DNA of 64,000 nucleotides from Bryobacteraceae bacterium (GTDB taxonomy: Bacteria > Acidobacteriota > Terriglobia > Bryobacterales > Bryobacteraceae). Of the stretch, positions 24,657 through 33,335 are shown in pieces. Every line of letters begins with the position of its first letter. The first letter of the stretch is position 1. The notes beneath the pieces were generated by a model. It was not told the DNA's origin. It did no database searches and saw only the letters and a list, made by a program, of their open reading frames with translations. The position numbers and the translations under genes were made by a program. The stretch spans positions 1,364,001 to 1,428,000 of the forward strand of contig JAWKHH010000001.1 in the NCBI GenBank assembly GCA_041394945.1, in the 5' to 3' direction.

Positions 24657-25427
24657 CTATTTAACGTCATCGAGACATTCTTCCAGCCGTCGCATGATGC
24701 CCAAGCGGACGTCCACGAGATCAGCGTTGAGCGGATCGGCGCAGAACTCCTGCACCGCGCCGACGTACAGATGGCGCGTCGTCAGGCGCAACCCGTGCAG
24801 CAGAAACGAGTGCAACTGCGGATTCCTCGCGAGGTACAGGAAGGCCGAGACGCGCGTCTCCAGGTTCAGCTCGGCGCAGATTCGCTCGTATTCGCTCGTC
24901 GATTTGCAGGTTCTTTCGTATTCGAGTGCGACCCGCGTGCTGCTTCCGTTGACGCTGAAGGTGATAATCGCGTCATAGTCTTTCCGGAAGCCGCAGGTCG
25001 TGAAGTCGTTCTGTGCACGGATCTCCGTCTCGAATTGCCAGTTCCGGACCACGCCGGCGCGCCGCAACGCCATCTGGATCTCGAAGACATCGACATCATG
25101 CCAGACCTGATCCCGCCGGTTGCCGCGTCCAGTGCGGAAAGATCGCTCCACGATTATGGGTTCTTTGCTCTGAAGGAAGAGCTCGCCGTTGATCCCGAGT
25201 GACAGCACAGCGCCGAGCCCGTCCACCTCGGTGCGTTCCAGGAACTCGTGTTGCACCAGCCGGCGAATGCGCCATCGGAAACTGTCCCACATCGTTTTTG
25301 CGGTGGCAGCGATGTTGAGCGAGTCGTACAACTGCCGGATCGTTAGGTGACCGGCGCGGTACACCATCCGCAGAACAGGGAGATCCGCGCTCTCAGAGAT
25401 CTGAATCGCACCGGGCGCGTAACGCAT
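24657..25427 (-). CDS. replication-relaxation family protein
   Basis: A 256-residue protein. The N-terminus has a winged-helix-like start (DLPVLRMVYRAGHLTIRQLY, then WRIRRLVQHEFLER), and the second half a restriction-endonuclease-like fold: CGFRKDYDAIITFSVNG and TRVALEYERTCKSTSEYERI, then LFLYLARNP-type strand. This combination is the replication-relaxation family seen on conjugative plasmids, whose members help mobilise or replicate the element. AGGTGGTGAC precedes the ATG. The gene follows the secretion block 1 genes and ends at the gene-poor region. Confidence 0.75.
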   Translation of the reverse strand: MRYAPGAIQISESADLPVLRMVYRAGHLTIRQLYDSLNIAATAKTMWDSFRWRIRRLVQHEFLERTEVDGLGAVLSLGINGELFLQSKEPIIVERSFRTGRGNRRDQVWHDVDVFEIQMALRRAGVVRNWQFETEIRAQNDFTTCGFRKDYDAIITFSVNGSSTRVALEYERTCKSTSEYERICAELNLETRVSAFLYLARNPQLHSFLLHGLRLTTRHLYVGAVQEFCADPLNADLVDVRLGIMRRLEECLDDVK

Positions 25428-25431
25428 CGTG

Positions 25432-25929
25432 TCACCACCTCGTGACTTCCCAGTCGCATTTGCCGGCGTTTACAACCAGCACAGCGCTGCCTTCCGATCC
25501 GCGCAGCCACGCGAACGGCTGCATCAGCAGCATGACTTCCTGCCGGGACCTCCACTTCGAGAACGAGATCAGAGCCGTTCGCGTGGCGTCAAAGCTGTCG
25601 CGTTCCAACTGGCCGACGAGACTCTCAGACACGGTCACCAGGTACAACGCGGGCGTGACGCCCTGTGGTGCGCGGCACATCAAGGCCAGCTTGGGAACGT
25701 GATCGAGGCCCGCGGAGCCACGTGCACTCCAAGATGCGCCGGTGATTGATCTCGATCCGCTCAGTTCCGTTCGCGCTCGCGTGCCGAACTTGACCTGGCC
25801 AAAAATCTTGGCGCAAGAGCGAACCCGCGGACCGTCGCGGATACCGGTCGTGTTCCAGATCCGCACGCCACCCGCCGGCAGCATCTTCTCCTGCCACAGG
25901 CTGCCCAGTGAGTGTACGAAGATCACCAT
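25432..25929 (-). CDS. hypothetical protein (165 aa), conjugation-block member
   Basis: A soluble protein with alternating strands (MVIFVHSLGSLWQEKMLPAG, GVTPALYLVTVSESLVGQLE, TRTALISFSKWRSRQEVML, EGSAVLVVNAGKCDWEVTRW). The ATG at 25929 is chosen since the upstream gene stops at 25937 and the longer ORF in this frame would overlap it. The stop lies 4 bp before the next gene. No family is recognised. Confidence 0.6.
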   Translation of the reverse strand: MVIFVHSLGSLWQEKMLPAGGVRIWNTTGIRDGPRVRSCAKIFGQVKFGTRARTELSGSRSITGASWSARGSAGLDHVPKLALMCRAPQGVTPALYLVTVSESLVGQLERDSFDATRTALISFSKWRSRQEVMLLMQPFAWLRGSEGSAVLVVNAGKCDWEVTRW

Positions 25930-25936
25930 GACTCGA

Positions 25937-26752
25937 TCAGCTCCGGGGTGCCTTTCGGCTGCTGAGTTCCGCCTCGGCACGCTGCAGCCGCGCCACAAGT
26001 TCGGCATTTGCTTCGCCCTGACGCTCCGACATCGTCTTTTCCAGCTGCTGGATTCGGCCTTCCAGCGAACGTTGAATGTCCTCACGGCTCTTGAGATCCG
26101 CCTCAAGCTTGGCCACCTTCGCCCGTTCCGTGGTCAGTTGCGTCTGCGCCTCGCGCAGCTCGCGGCGCAAGTCTTCCGAACCAGCGCCGGTCGCCAGACC
26201 GGACTCGTGGTTTTCGATCACGCGATTGCACATCTCGATGTGCCGGTTATGCTGGTTGATTGCTTCGAGCGCCCTATGGTCGGCAATGCCTTTCGCGTTG
26301 ATGGCGTCGGCAAGGCACTCCGACGCGACCCTTTTGATCTGCTGCATCTTGTCCCACCAGAGCCAGCAAGTCAGGAGGAGAAGCAGAGTCAGTGCCGTTT
26401 GGACGGCGGCGAACCGGAAATACGGGTTCAGAACGGACTGCTCGGCGAGGCGCGCCATGCGCCGGTCCATCTCCTCGCCCCAATTAATCTGGCGCGGATT
26501 GAGTGTCCTTAAATAGAACTCGAAGATGGTCTCGCGCGACTGCACCCGGTTTGCCGGCAGGGGCCGGTACGGTTGCTTCGGATCTACCGCCACGACACCG
26601 CTGCCGCTTTGAACGTGACGAGTCCGAGAGGGCGCAGCCTTGTTTTCACTCTTCTGCCTAGCATCGGTCGTGGACGGCGCCTGTTGGGCAACGGCGTGAC
26701 AGATCAGGACGACTCCAACGAGGAAATACTTCGTCACGATTACCTCCTTCAT
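25937..26752 (-). CDS. membrane-anchored coiled-coil protein of the secretion block
   Basis: A 271-residue protein. It begins with a signal-peptide-like stretch (KYFLVGVVLICHAVAQQ), has a disordered basic part, a hydrophobic segment at about 112-131 (FAAVQTALTLLLLLTCWLWW) and a long coiled coil from about 200 to the end (ELREAQTQLTTERAKVAKLE, KSREDIQRSLEGRIQQLE). It overlaps the VirD4-like gene start (ATGA). It may be a VirB-channel accessory; a distinct Vir homologue is not recognised. Confidence 0.65.
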   Translation of the reverse strand: MKEVIVTKYFLVGVVLICHAVAQQAPSTTDARQKSENKAAPSRTRHVQSGSGVVAVDPKQPYRPLPANRVQSRETIFEFYLRTLNPRQINWGEEMDRRMARLAEQSVLNPYFRFAAVQTALTLLLLLTCWLWWDKMQQIKRVASECLADAINAKGIADHRALEAINQHNRHIEMCNRVIENHESGLATGAGSEDLRRELREAQTQLTTERAKVAKLEADLKSREDIQRSLEGRIQQLEKTMSERQGEANAELVARLQRAEAELSSRKAPRS

Positions 26753-28527
26753 CGCCGCGGCAGCGCAATAGTGGCCGCAAGCTTCTGGTCTTTGAAGCGC
26801 AGATTGGCGCCCTGGCTGTCCTCACGCGATGAGCGAAGCCGCGGGAACATAGTCGGCTCAAAACACGGAACTCGCACGTCGGATGGTGGCCGGATGTGCA
26901 ACCGGCCGTGCAAGGTGCCGCGCACCGGGTCCGTCATGAGGATCTCCATCTTTCCTTTGCCGAGGTTCTTGATGTGGTGATCGAGCGCCCGATACTCGAG
27001 CTGCTCGCGCTCAGTCGCACCCAGCGCTTTCTGAAAGCGCTCGAATCCGAGGAAGTCTTTCCGCCAGAGCTGCTGCGTCCGTTTCTGGACTGGCACCTGG
27101 GAGGACGCCTGTTTGAAGTACTTCGCGGTCTCCTCGTCGCGGGTCTGGAGAAGCATGGTTGTTCCTGGCGCCGACGAGACGTCCTGTAGGAAGCCTTTGC
27201 CGACTTGTAGCAACTGCGGCAACGACTGCATGGAGAATAGGAACGCGGTATTGGTGCCGCGCGCCGTATTCAGAATCTGGGCGAAGTTTCGGTATCCGAA
27301 CGGGGCGAACTCGTCCATGACGACGGAGAAGAGCGGCTTGTCGCGGCGCCTGCGCTCCGATTCCGACTCGTAACGCTTCCCCACGACCAGTTGCAAATTC
27401 TGAAGGAGCATCTTCCCCAACGCCCGAACTGGCGCCGTGTTCTTGTTGATGTTCAGGCTCACGAACAGGATGAGCTGCTGATCGATCACCTCGTTGATGG
27501 ACAGGAGGTTGTCATAGGGACCGGTGATGACGCTCAGTTCGTCGTCGAGGAACGTCATGCACTCGTTGAGCAATCCCTGGATTTTTGGAACGCGGTCGCG
27601 GTCCGCAAACGACTGGAAGAGATTCTTGGCCGACATTTCGAAGTTGAGACGCCGTTGTGTGGTGACGCTGGGGTCGCGGTTCATTCGCACCCGGGCCTCC
27701 GCTACCTGCTGTTCGATCACCGCCTGATCGAGCGCCATCACCATCACGTCGTAGAAATTGAACCGCCTGCCGGTGTAGTGCAGAATTCGAACGATGTCGG
27801 CGAGGTAGTTCAACTGGTGCTTAGCGAAGAACTCGTCGTGGAGGTCGAACGATCCGAAGACCATCGACACCTGCGCCATGTAGTTGTCGTCGTCCGAGGC
27901 GAATGGGTTGTACTGTACCGACAGATCCGGCCGCGAAGGATTCATCAGTCGCAGATCTGCAAGCCGGCCTGCGCGATGGATGTACGGCAGGAGCGACTCG
28001 AAGAACTCCAGATCGCCTTTACCATCGAAGATGACCATGGGAATGCTGTGGTCAACTCCGGCCGGACCGACGCGCCGGAGCAGGTCCTGCGTGATGATGT
28101 TCCGCAGGAGAGTCGTCTTGCCGCTTCCGGTCTGGCCGAGCACCAACGCCTGCATGACGCGCGTCTTGTCGGGCCATTTCCAGGGCTGGCCATGGACGTC
28201 GTAACCGAGAACGACCGCGTTTTCCTGCCACACTCGTTCGACGAGTTCGCGTTCCCCGCGCGTTGGAATCGGGGGCAACTGGTTCGGCCATGCTTCTTCG
28301 CGAGCTCTTTTGGCGCGCGTTAGCTGATACACACCGAAGAAGCAGGCAACGGCGGCGAGCAACAGCCACAGCGTGAACTCGAGGATCTGTTTGTCGGTGA
28401 TGTACCAGGCGTACTTCGCGATGACGACCAGGATCGCGTAGGCGCCAAGAAGCAGAAGCCAGACGAGGAGTGCTGGATTCTCTTCGATCAGGGAAGGACG
28501 GATCTTGTAGTTGGGATTGTCGTACAT
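26749..28527 (-). CDS. virD4: type IV coupling ATPase (VirD4/TraG type)
   Basis: A 592-residue protein. There are two membrane segments near residues 20-42 and 50-70, then GQTGSGKTTLLRNIITQD (Walker A) near residue 131, VIFDGKGDLEFF, and a second-half DEFAPFGYRNFAQILNTARG (Walker B and TraG-like motif), then LFSMQSLPQLLQVGKGF. This is the VirD4/TraG family, which brings the DNA-protein complex to the secretion channel. There is no clear ribosome site upstream of the ATG, so the start may be elsewhere. It is the core of secretion block 1; VirB9-like and small membrane proteins lie upstream. Confidence 0.88.
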   Translation of the reverse strand: MYDNPNYKIRPSLIEENPALLVWLLLLGAYAILVVIAKYAWYITDKQILEFTLWLLLAAVACFFGVYQLTRAKRAREEAWPNQLPPIPTRGERELVERVWQENAVVLGYDVHGQPWKWPDKTRVMQALVLGQTGSGKTTLLRNIITQDLLRRVGPAGVDHSIPMVIFDGKGDLEFFESLLPYIHRAGRLADLRLMNPSRPDLSVQYNPFASDDDNYMAQVSMVFGSFDLHDEFFAKHQLNYLADIVRILHYTGRRFNFYDVMVMALDQAVIEQQVAEARVRMNRDPSVTTQRRLNFEMSAKNLFQSFADRDRVPKIQGLLNECMTFLDDELSVITGPYDNLLSINEVIDQQLILFVSLNINKNTAPVRALGKMLLQNLQLVVGKRYESESERRRRDKPLFSVVMDEFAPFGYRNFAQILNTARGTNTAFLFSMQSLPQLLQVGKGFLQDVSSAPGTTMLLQTRDEETAKYFKQASSQVPVQKRTQQLWRKDFLGFERFQKALGATEREQLEYRALDHHIKNLGKGKMEILMTDPVRGTLHGRLHIRPPSDVRVPCFEPTMFPRLRSSREDSQGANLRFKDQKLAATIALPRR

Positions 28528-28573
28528 GGCGACGCTTGGCAGTGCAAGAGCGGCCAGTGAGATGCCCGAGCCC

Positions 28574-28819
28574 CTACCGAGTGTGCAGGCTATACACGAT
28601 CAGCAACGAGAGAAGGAAGAGTACGCAGACCACAACAACCCACTTCTGGAGCGACCGCCGCTCTTGCTCAAACGGATTTCTGGGCTCCAGGAGTGCGTCT
28701 CCAAGGAAGTTCCGGACGCCCATGTGTGCGCGGTCTTTTAGCAGTTTCTCGAACTCCTCGTGTACCTGCTCCACTGTGACCAGGCTCGGGGCGGTCTCAT
28801 TTGACGGCTGCTCGGGCAC
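28574..28819 (-). CDS. small C-tail-anchored protein (81 aa)
   Basis: An 81-residue protein with an acidic helical start (VEQVHEEFEKLLKDRAHMG), then a hydrophobic helix near the C-terminus (KWVVVVCVLFLLSLLIVYSL). The GTG at 28819 has GGAGGTGG upstream. It overlaps the 3' end of the VirB9-like gene by 23 bp and precedes the VirD4 gene. It may be a VirB7-like or coupling-protein partner; it lacks a lipobox. Confidence 0.6.
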   Translation of the reverse strand: MPEQPSNETAPSLVTVEQVHEEFEKLLKDRAHMGVRNFLGDALLEPRNPFEQERRSLQKWVVVVCVLFLLSLLIVYSLHTR

Positions 28820-29705
28820 TCGCCACCTCCTGGCGATCAGGGATTGTGGGTAGGACCATTAACGCCTCAACGGTGCCTTTGGCGTCTGCCGCGAATTCCA
28901 GACGGAGCACGGAACTGTCATTTGCACTCGCCTCGGGCGCGCTAACGGCCAACCAACCGAGCGCGTGACCGCCCGCGGCGACCGGGGCAATTTCGCTGGC
29001 ATCGGCGACATCGAGACGAGACGTGTCGGCAGCCTTGAGTGAACGAACGATGCGATCGCCGAGTTGGAAGCCATCGAAGGGCACCAGCGACTGCGACGAT
29101 CGGACGCGGGCGAGGCGCCAAGCCGCCGGTCTGGTCGGCAAATAGTCCTGTGGCGAGTGGTTGATGATCGCGTACCGAACGTAGAGGCGGTTTCGCTCCC
29201 AGTACAGGTCACGCAGGGCGATCTCCACGCGGCCGGTCGTGTCCCGTTCGCCGGCAAGCAGAATTGGACTCGCCTTCGTCAGCATCTCCGCCGGTAACGC
29301 GGAGGAATTCCGTGCAGGATCGTTCTCGCTCAAAGGTCTCACCTTGGCTGCAACCGGCGTCGGCGCCTGGTCGATCGCGAAATGCATCTGTTCGACGCTC
29401 GGCGCGGGAACCAACTCATATGCAAACCTTCCGCCCGTGGTCCACACGAAAAGGTTCGTCTTAGCGCCCTCCTCGACGGGTTTGACGAAGACCTTGTTCT
29501 CGCGCCGTTCGACAGTGAAGGCTCCTTGGTTCCCAACCGCAACCATCGTTACGGTGTCGCCGAGTTCAATGACGGTCAGATGGTCCGCCGCAGTCTCAAC
29601 GCGGATCACCTTCTTCATGTCGGGTGGTTGGGTTTCAAGCTTCTGGGCCAGGAGACCCATGGAGGGAATCGCCGTCAGTACTGTCCAGCAGATGAGCTGC
29701 CTCAT
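28797..29705 (-). CDS. VirB9/TrbG-like protein (copy 1)
   Basis: A 302-residue exported protein. It has a signal peptide (residues 1-20, MRQLICWTVLTAIPSMGLLAQ), then a VirB9 N-domain (HLTVIELGDTVTMVAVGNQG, FVKPVEEGAKTNLFVWTTGG, RFAYELVPAPS), a variable linker, and a C-domain of strands (ALRDLYWERNRLYVRYAIIN). It would line the outer part of the channel with VirB10. The ATG at 29705 has AAGGAG at a better distance than the one at 29711. It lies between the 881-aa gene and the 81-aa gene. Confidence 0.75.
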   Translation of the reverse strand: MRQLICWTVLTAIPSMGLLAQKLETQPPDMKKVIRVETAADHLTVIELGDTVTMVAVGNQGAFTVERRENKVFVKPVEEGAKTNLFVWTTGGRFAYELVPAPSVEQMHFAIDQAPTPVAAKVRPLSENDPARNSSALPAEMLTKASPILLAGERDTTGRVEIALRDLYWERNRLYVRYAIINHSPQDYLPTRPAAWRLARVRSSQSLVPFDGFQLGDRIVRSLKAADTSRLDVADASEIAPVAAGGHALGWLAVSAPEASANDSSVLRLEFAADAKGTVEALMVLPTIPDRQEVASARAAVK

Positions 29706-29742
29706 CGCCATTCTCCTTTTAATGGTTGCGCCGCCTGGCCCA

Positions 29743-29767
29743 GGACCTCGCGTGGTGGCGAGGGTCC
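29743..29767. other. hairpin between the polymerase-like gene and virB9 copy 1
   Basis: CCTCGC (29746-29751), GTGGTG loop and GCGAGG (29758-29763) form a perfect 6-bp stem that extends by GGA/TCC across one bulged G. It lacks a T-run on the minus strand. It could be a processing or attenuation site between the two genes. Confidence 0.3.
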
Positions 29768-29784
29768 CGGACCAGCGGTTCTCT

Positions 29785-32430
29785 TCAATTGGGCTTCGCC
29801 GGCTGGACTACATGAGGCAGTTGCCGCGTTCCGGGAACATCGAGCTTCCCATTGCGAATCTCACCTGCGCCCGAGCCATATGGGAACGGGTGGACCCACT
29901 GAATGCGGCCACCGTCATAGACAACCCTCCCATCCGGCGTCACCGCCAGCAGGAACGTCATCTTCGTGTAGCTTTGGCCGGACTCGCCCGCCACGGTTTC
30001 AACGAGGAAACAACGGCCTTCCTCGTCGATTTCCACCATCCCCTCGCTCACCTTCGGAACGGCCAGTTGGACTGGACGCCCGCCGGTTCGCTCGACGACG
30101 GCTTTTAATAGCTCGTTCGGGAACGCGTAGAACGGCAGCGCTCCGGACGATTGTTCATTCTTGGTGCCGCAGACGATCGTGTGAAGGGCCTGCAGCCAAC
30201 CCATACGGTTGTCGGTCTTGTGACCAGCCCACGTCCGCACGAGCCAGATCAGTGACCGGATCTCCTCCTGCCACTGCTGGTCGTAGGCGGACATTGCTGC
30301 CCGTGCCTGACAGAGTGAATGCAGCAATCCAGACCGCCGCTCTTTGTCCTCTTTGCCGGACTCGAACGCCGCTTCTGCCTGCTGCACGTTACCGCTGAGC
30401 AACTTTTTCTTCTCGATTCCGGCCTGGATCGTGAGAGCCCAGGCACGGTTGAGCCGCCGACATTCGTCGACCATGTCCTTGGTGAACTCATACCCCTGGA
30501 CGAGGCCTCGGAATTGCGCAACCGGCATCCGGTTCGAGAAGAAGTCGGTCAGTTCTTTGCGGACCAGGTTGTACATGCCGCCGATACGGTCGGTCACAGG
30601 ACAGTCGAAACGTTCGGGCAGGTCCTTAACGGTCCGAACCCGCTTCGCTCGAAGCCACTGTGCCGCCGGCGTCTGCTTGATCTGCTCCCGGATCGAGCGG
30701 ATCTTATCCTGGTCTGGCGTGACGCCATGCTTGAGTTGGTCCAAGGCGAGCTGAAGCTGCTCGGCCAGTTCGCGGTGGAAGTCGTCCCGGCCAGCCGCCA
30801 GGCACTGAGTCATCAGGTCGGTGATCGAACCGATCTGATTTCCCATGGCGCCAACAGCGACCTGCGGCAGGTTCCACCACGGTGATCGAGCCTTTCTCGT
30901 TTTGGTCTTTTCGATTGCTCCGGTGCCCTTGTGATTGAAGCGATGCTCCACGAAACGCGGGAAGCTGTCGCCCTCCACCACGCAGACAAAGTCGAAGTCG
31001 TAATCCCCCCCGTTCTTGGCCGCGGTCTTCGAGTGTAGGATGAACGTTCCCTCCAGCTCGATTTGCTCCGTTGCGATCCGTTCGGCGAGAGCATCCGTTA
31101 CCGGACATCCCTGGCGATCGAACTCGCGCGTAAGTAATTGCCGCAGCTCCGACGTGGTGATCTTAATGTACGGAAGCAGGTCCTCTTTCATGCGCACCGG
31201 ATACCGAACGATCAATCCCCGCTCAGTGGCCAGAGAGTTGATCGAGCGGTCCTGCGGCATCCAGTCGGAACCTGAGTACACCTTTCCGCCGTGCACGAAG
31301 AGGTAGCCGTCGTCCGCCAACGCGAACGCCGGCATCTCGAATCCACCTGCGGTGCAGACTTTGAACGCCCATTTCGCCAGAACACGCTCCAACTGGTTGT
31401 TGACCCAGGGATGCTGAACCAGAAAGCCAGTCGGGTCAGCCTTCAGAACTCCTTCAAGAACGGTGCGCTCCACGGATGTTGCGTCTTCCTCTTCCGCGGG
31501 CATCTCGTCAACCAGCGGGCGCTGTGTTTCGGAGATCCCGAGAAGCTCGAACAATCCCGTGAAGTCCCTGTTTTCGAGGAAGTCCTTGAGGCGAGCTGTC
31601 TGAGCGAGGGCGTGCGGCTTGATCTCGAGTTCGAACGAATCCTCCGGCGCGTGCTGGATGACCGTGTACGAACTCTCGAAACTCAGGGGCCGCGAGCATT
31701 CTCGAATGCCAAGGATCATCTCGCCGGCGAACGTGCGTGCTTCGCCAGTGAGCCAGGTGATGAGCTTGGACGGACCCTTGTATTCGGGCTTTACTGAAGA
31801 GACGGGCAGGACCACGTCGGTGTCGAGGGCATCAGCGACCTCGTCCGGCATGATCTTGAACGATCCCTTCGCCTGTGTTTGTCCGAACGCCAATCGAAAC
31901 TGGTAGAAGCGGCCGGCTGGCAGACCCAGATTGTCGAACAGCGACGCGCGGAGCCAGCCACGGCAGTCGTTCGTGCCGAGCTCGTGATCGGGCACCACCG
32001 TGACTCGTCCATGCGGAATCTGCATCCTCACCTGACACGGCGAGACGAGAATCCCGAAGTACGTTACGGCAGCTTGCGGCCAATCGGCGAAGCGCGCGGC
32101 CAGTGGACGCTCGAAGCGGGCATCCACGGCGTAGTACTTCCCATTCTTGGCCGACCCGGACGCGCCAATCAGCCGGTACTCCGTCCCTTCGACTGAAAAC
32201 CGCGACAAGGTGCTTTCGACCCTGGCACGTTCCACTTGATCGAGAGGTTCGGGAGTGACAGACACAGACGCCACTCGGATCCCTGGACACAGGGCTTCGA
32301 GCAGCGTGTTGTTCAACTGCGCCTGCGGGCTGAGGTTGGGCATCCTGCGTTCGATCTTTCCTTCCTTCGTGACCATCAGGCTGATGACCGTCAGGCCCGA
32401 GTTCGTTGTAACGGTTGTAGAGGTTGTCAT
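29785..32430 (-). CDS. candidate single-chain two-barrel RNA polymerase-like protein
   Basis: An 881-residue protein of no family I recognise. Two segments look like those of the double-psi beta-barrel polymerases (RNAP beta/beta', YonO, eukaryotic RDR). First, FRLAFGQTQAKGSFKIM has a K-G pair (188-189) like RDR F-x-I-R-x-G-x-K-G. Second, LEGTFILHSKTA and then KNGGDYDFDFVCVVEGD carries the Asp triad D476-x-D478-x-D480, with the same 8-residue spacing between LH and [AG]-D-[FY]-D as RNAP beta'. The central Gly of D-x-D-G-D is Phe here. An upstream GLIVRYPV segment (405-412) may match R-x-P. The K-G to triad distance is about 290 residues. CAGGAG precedes the ATG. A structural (non-enzymatic) conjugation protein is the alternative. 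Confidence 0.65.
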   Translation of the reverse strand: MTTSTTVTTNSGLTVISLMVTKEGKIERRMPNLSPQAQLNNTLLEALCPGIRVASVSVTPEPLDQVERARVESTLSRFSVEGTEYRLIGASGSAKNGKYYAVDARFERPLAARFADWPQAAVTYFGILVSPCQVRMQIPHGRVTVVPDHELGTNDCRGWLRASLFDNLGLPAGRFYQFRLAFGQTQAKGSFKIMPDEVADALDTDVVLPVSSVKPEYKGPSKLITWLTGEARTFAGEMILGIRECSRPLSFESSYTVIQHAPEDSFELEIKPHALAQTARLKDFLENRDFTGLFELLGISETQRPLVDEMPAEEEDATSVERTVLEGVLKADPTGFLVQHPWVNNQLERVLAKWAFKVCTAGGFEMPAFALADDGYLFVHGGKVYSGSDWMPQDRSINSLATERGLIVRYPVRMKEDLLPYIKITTSELRQLLTREFDRQGCPVTDALAERIATEQIELEGTFILHSKTAAKNGGDYDFDFVCVVEGDSFPRFVEHRFNHKGTGAIEKTKTRKARSPWWNLPQVAVGAMGNQIGSITDLMTQCLAAGRDDFHRELAEQLQLALDQLKHGVTPDQDKIRSIREQIKQTPAAQWLRAKRVRTVKDLPERFDCPVTDRIGGMYNLVRKELTDFFSNRMPVAQFRGLVQGYEFTKDMVDECRRLNRAWALTIQAGIEKKKLLSGNVQQAEAAFESGKEDKERRSGLLHSLCQARAAMSAYDQQWQEEIRSLIWLVRTWAGHKTDNRMGWLQALHTIVCGTKNEQSSGALPFYAFPNELLKAVVERTGGRPVQLAVPKVSEGMVEIDEEGRCFLVETVAGESGQSYTKMTFLLAVTPDGRVVYDGGRIQWVHPFPYGSGAGEIRNGKLDVPGTRQLPHVVQPAKPN

Positions 32431-32439
32431 TGGGTTCTC

Positions 32440-32466
32440 CTGTTGAACAGTTGTTGAGAGACAACA
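32440..32466. repeat. short inverted repeats upstream of the polymerase-like gene
   Basis: CTGTTGAACAG (32440-32450) is a palindrome with an odd centre, and it is followed by GTTGTTGAGAGACAAC, in which GTTGT pairs with ACAAC. They overlap the ribosome-site area of the 881-aa gene and could form an operator or an RNA structure that controls its translation. Confidence 0.35.
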
Positions 32467-32575
32467 GACCGTTCGCGAGGATTGCCCTCACGACTGGTTC
32501 CCCAGTTGGCCTGTTGCCGAGACACGATGTATCGGGTGAGGCCTCCGTGGGGAGCCGCCCTATTCCGTTGTGTTG

Positions 32576-32599
32576 CCTGTTCAGCCGAGACTGAACAGG
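32576..32599. repeat. perfect 9-bp inverted repeat, operator-like
   Basis: CCTGTTCAG (32576-32584), a 6-nt loop, and CTGAACAGG (32591-32599) pair perfectly. It lies in the gap upstream of the polymerase-like gene. It may be an operator or part of a terminator of the 114-aa gene; there is no T-run. The same 9-mer occurs at 19944-19952 in another gap. Confidence 0.4.
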
Positions 32600-32662
32600 T
32601 TGCTTTCCAGCCTTGTTAGAGCTGAGAAGCCAGTTCCCACGTGAGGCGTGGGCGCCTTCTAC

Positions 32663-33007
32663 TCAACTTGCGTTGGTAGTAGAAACCCCTTGTGCTGCTG
32701 CGGCCGGCTCCTTTTCGAGCCGCACCTGGCCGCCCTCAATTCTTTGCGTGACGCGATATTCGCTGACGAAGTACACGCGGCTGTCGTTTTTGAACGCGAT
32801 TACCAGCGCCTCCGGCTCGCTCGCCACTTCCTGTTCGAGCGTCGGTTTGGCATCACCGCTCGCGGGCCGGCCGACGAAGTAGCGCACGGCGTTCGATGAC
32901 TGGACGCGGGGCCGCCGTCCACTGCGGCGCCTTGATGCCTTCCCGGCTCCCGCTAGTCTCTCAGCCCTTGGCTTCGCTCCAACCGGGATGTCAGTTGCTG
33001 GAGGCAT
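32663..33007 (-). CDS. hypothetical protein (114 aa)
   Basis: A protein with a disordered basic N-terminal half (RAERLAGAGKASRRRSGRRP) followed by a small beta-rich end (VRYFVGRPASG, ALVIAFKNDSRVYFVSEYRV). It looks like a nucleic-acid or membrane partner. The ATG at 33007 has AGGAAGCG upstream and overlaps the 3' end of the preceding gene by 17 bp. No family is recognised. Confidence 0.5.
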   Translation of the reverse strand: MPPATDIPVGAKPRAERLAGAGKASRRRSGRRPRVQSSNAVRYFVGRPASGDAKPTLEQEVASEPEALVIAFKNDSRVYFVSEYRVTQRIEGGQVRLEKEPAAAAQGVSTTNAS

Positions 33008-33335
33008 CGTTATCGCTTCCTCCCGCGCGTCCACTGACGCGCTTCCATTCCTGTTCAAACGGCACCTCCTTCAGTCCGTCGTCTGTCCAAGCCAGGCATC
33101 GTCCGCCCCGGTCAAGGCGCAGGTACCGGCGCGTCACAATGTGCTTGTAATGCTCGACGCCGTTGTCGCGGAACATCCACATGAACTCCGCGCAGAGTTT
33201 TCGCGGCAGCTTGCTCTCGAGCGGTGTCCAGTTCGCGATCAGTTCGACGGTCACGCTGACACTCCTGTCGATCCCAGACAAAGATACGGCCAGTTCCGGC
33301 AACGACCAAACAACTTGTGAAGGCGCATTCGTCAT
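32991..33335 (-). CDS. hypothetical protein (114 aa)
   Basis: An unrecognised protein that starts MTNAPSQVVWSLPELAVSLS and runs through VSVTVELIANWTPLESKLPR and FMWMFRDNGVEHYKHIVTRR, so mixed strands. The ATG at 33335 is chosen on the coding look; it lacks a clear ribosome site. The longer ORF in this frame extends to 33902 but reads as non-coding. It is the first gene of the unit leading to the polymerase-like gene, next to the paired repeats at 33394-33436. Confidence 0.5.
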   Translation of the reverse strand: MTNAPSQVVWSLPELAVSLSGIDRSVSVTVELIANWTPLESKLPRKLCAEFMWMFRDNGVEHYKHIVTRRYLRLDRGGRCLAWTDDGLKEVPFEQEWKRVSGRAGGSDNDASSN

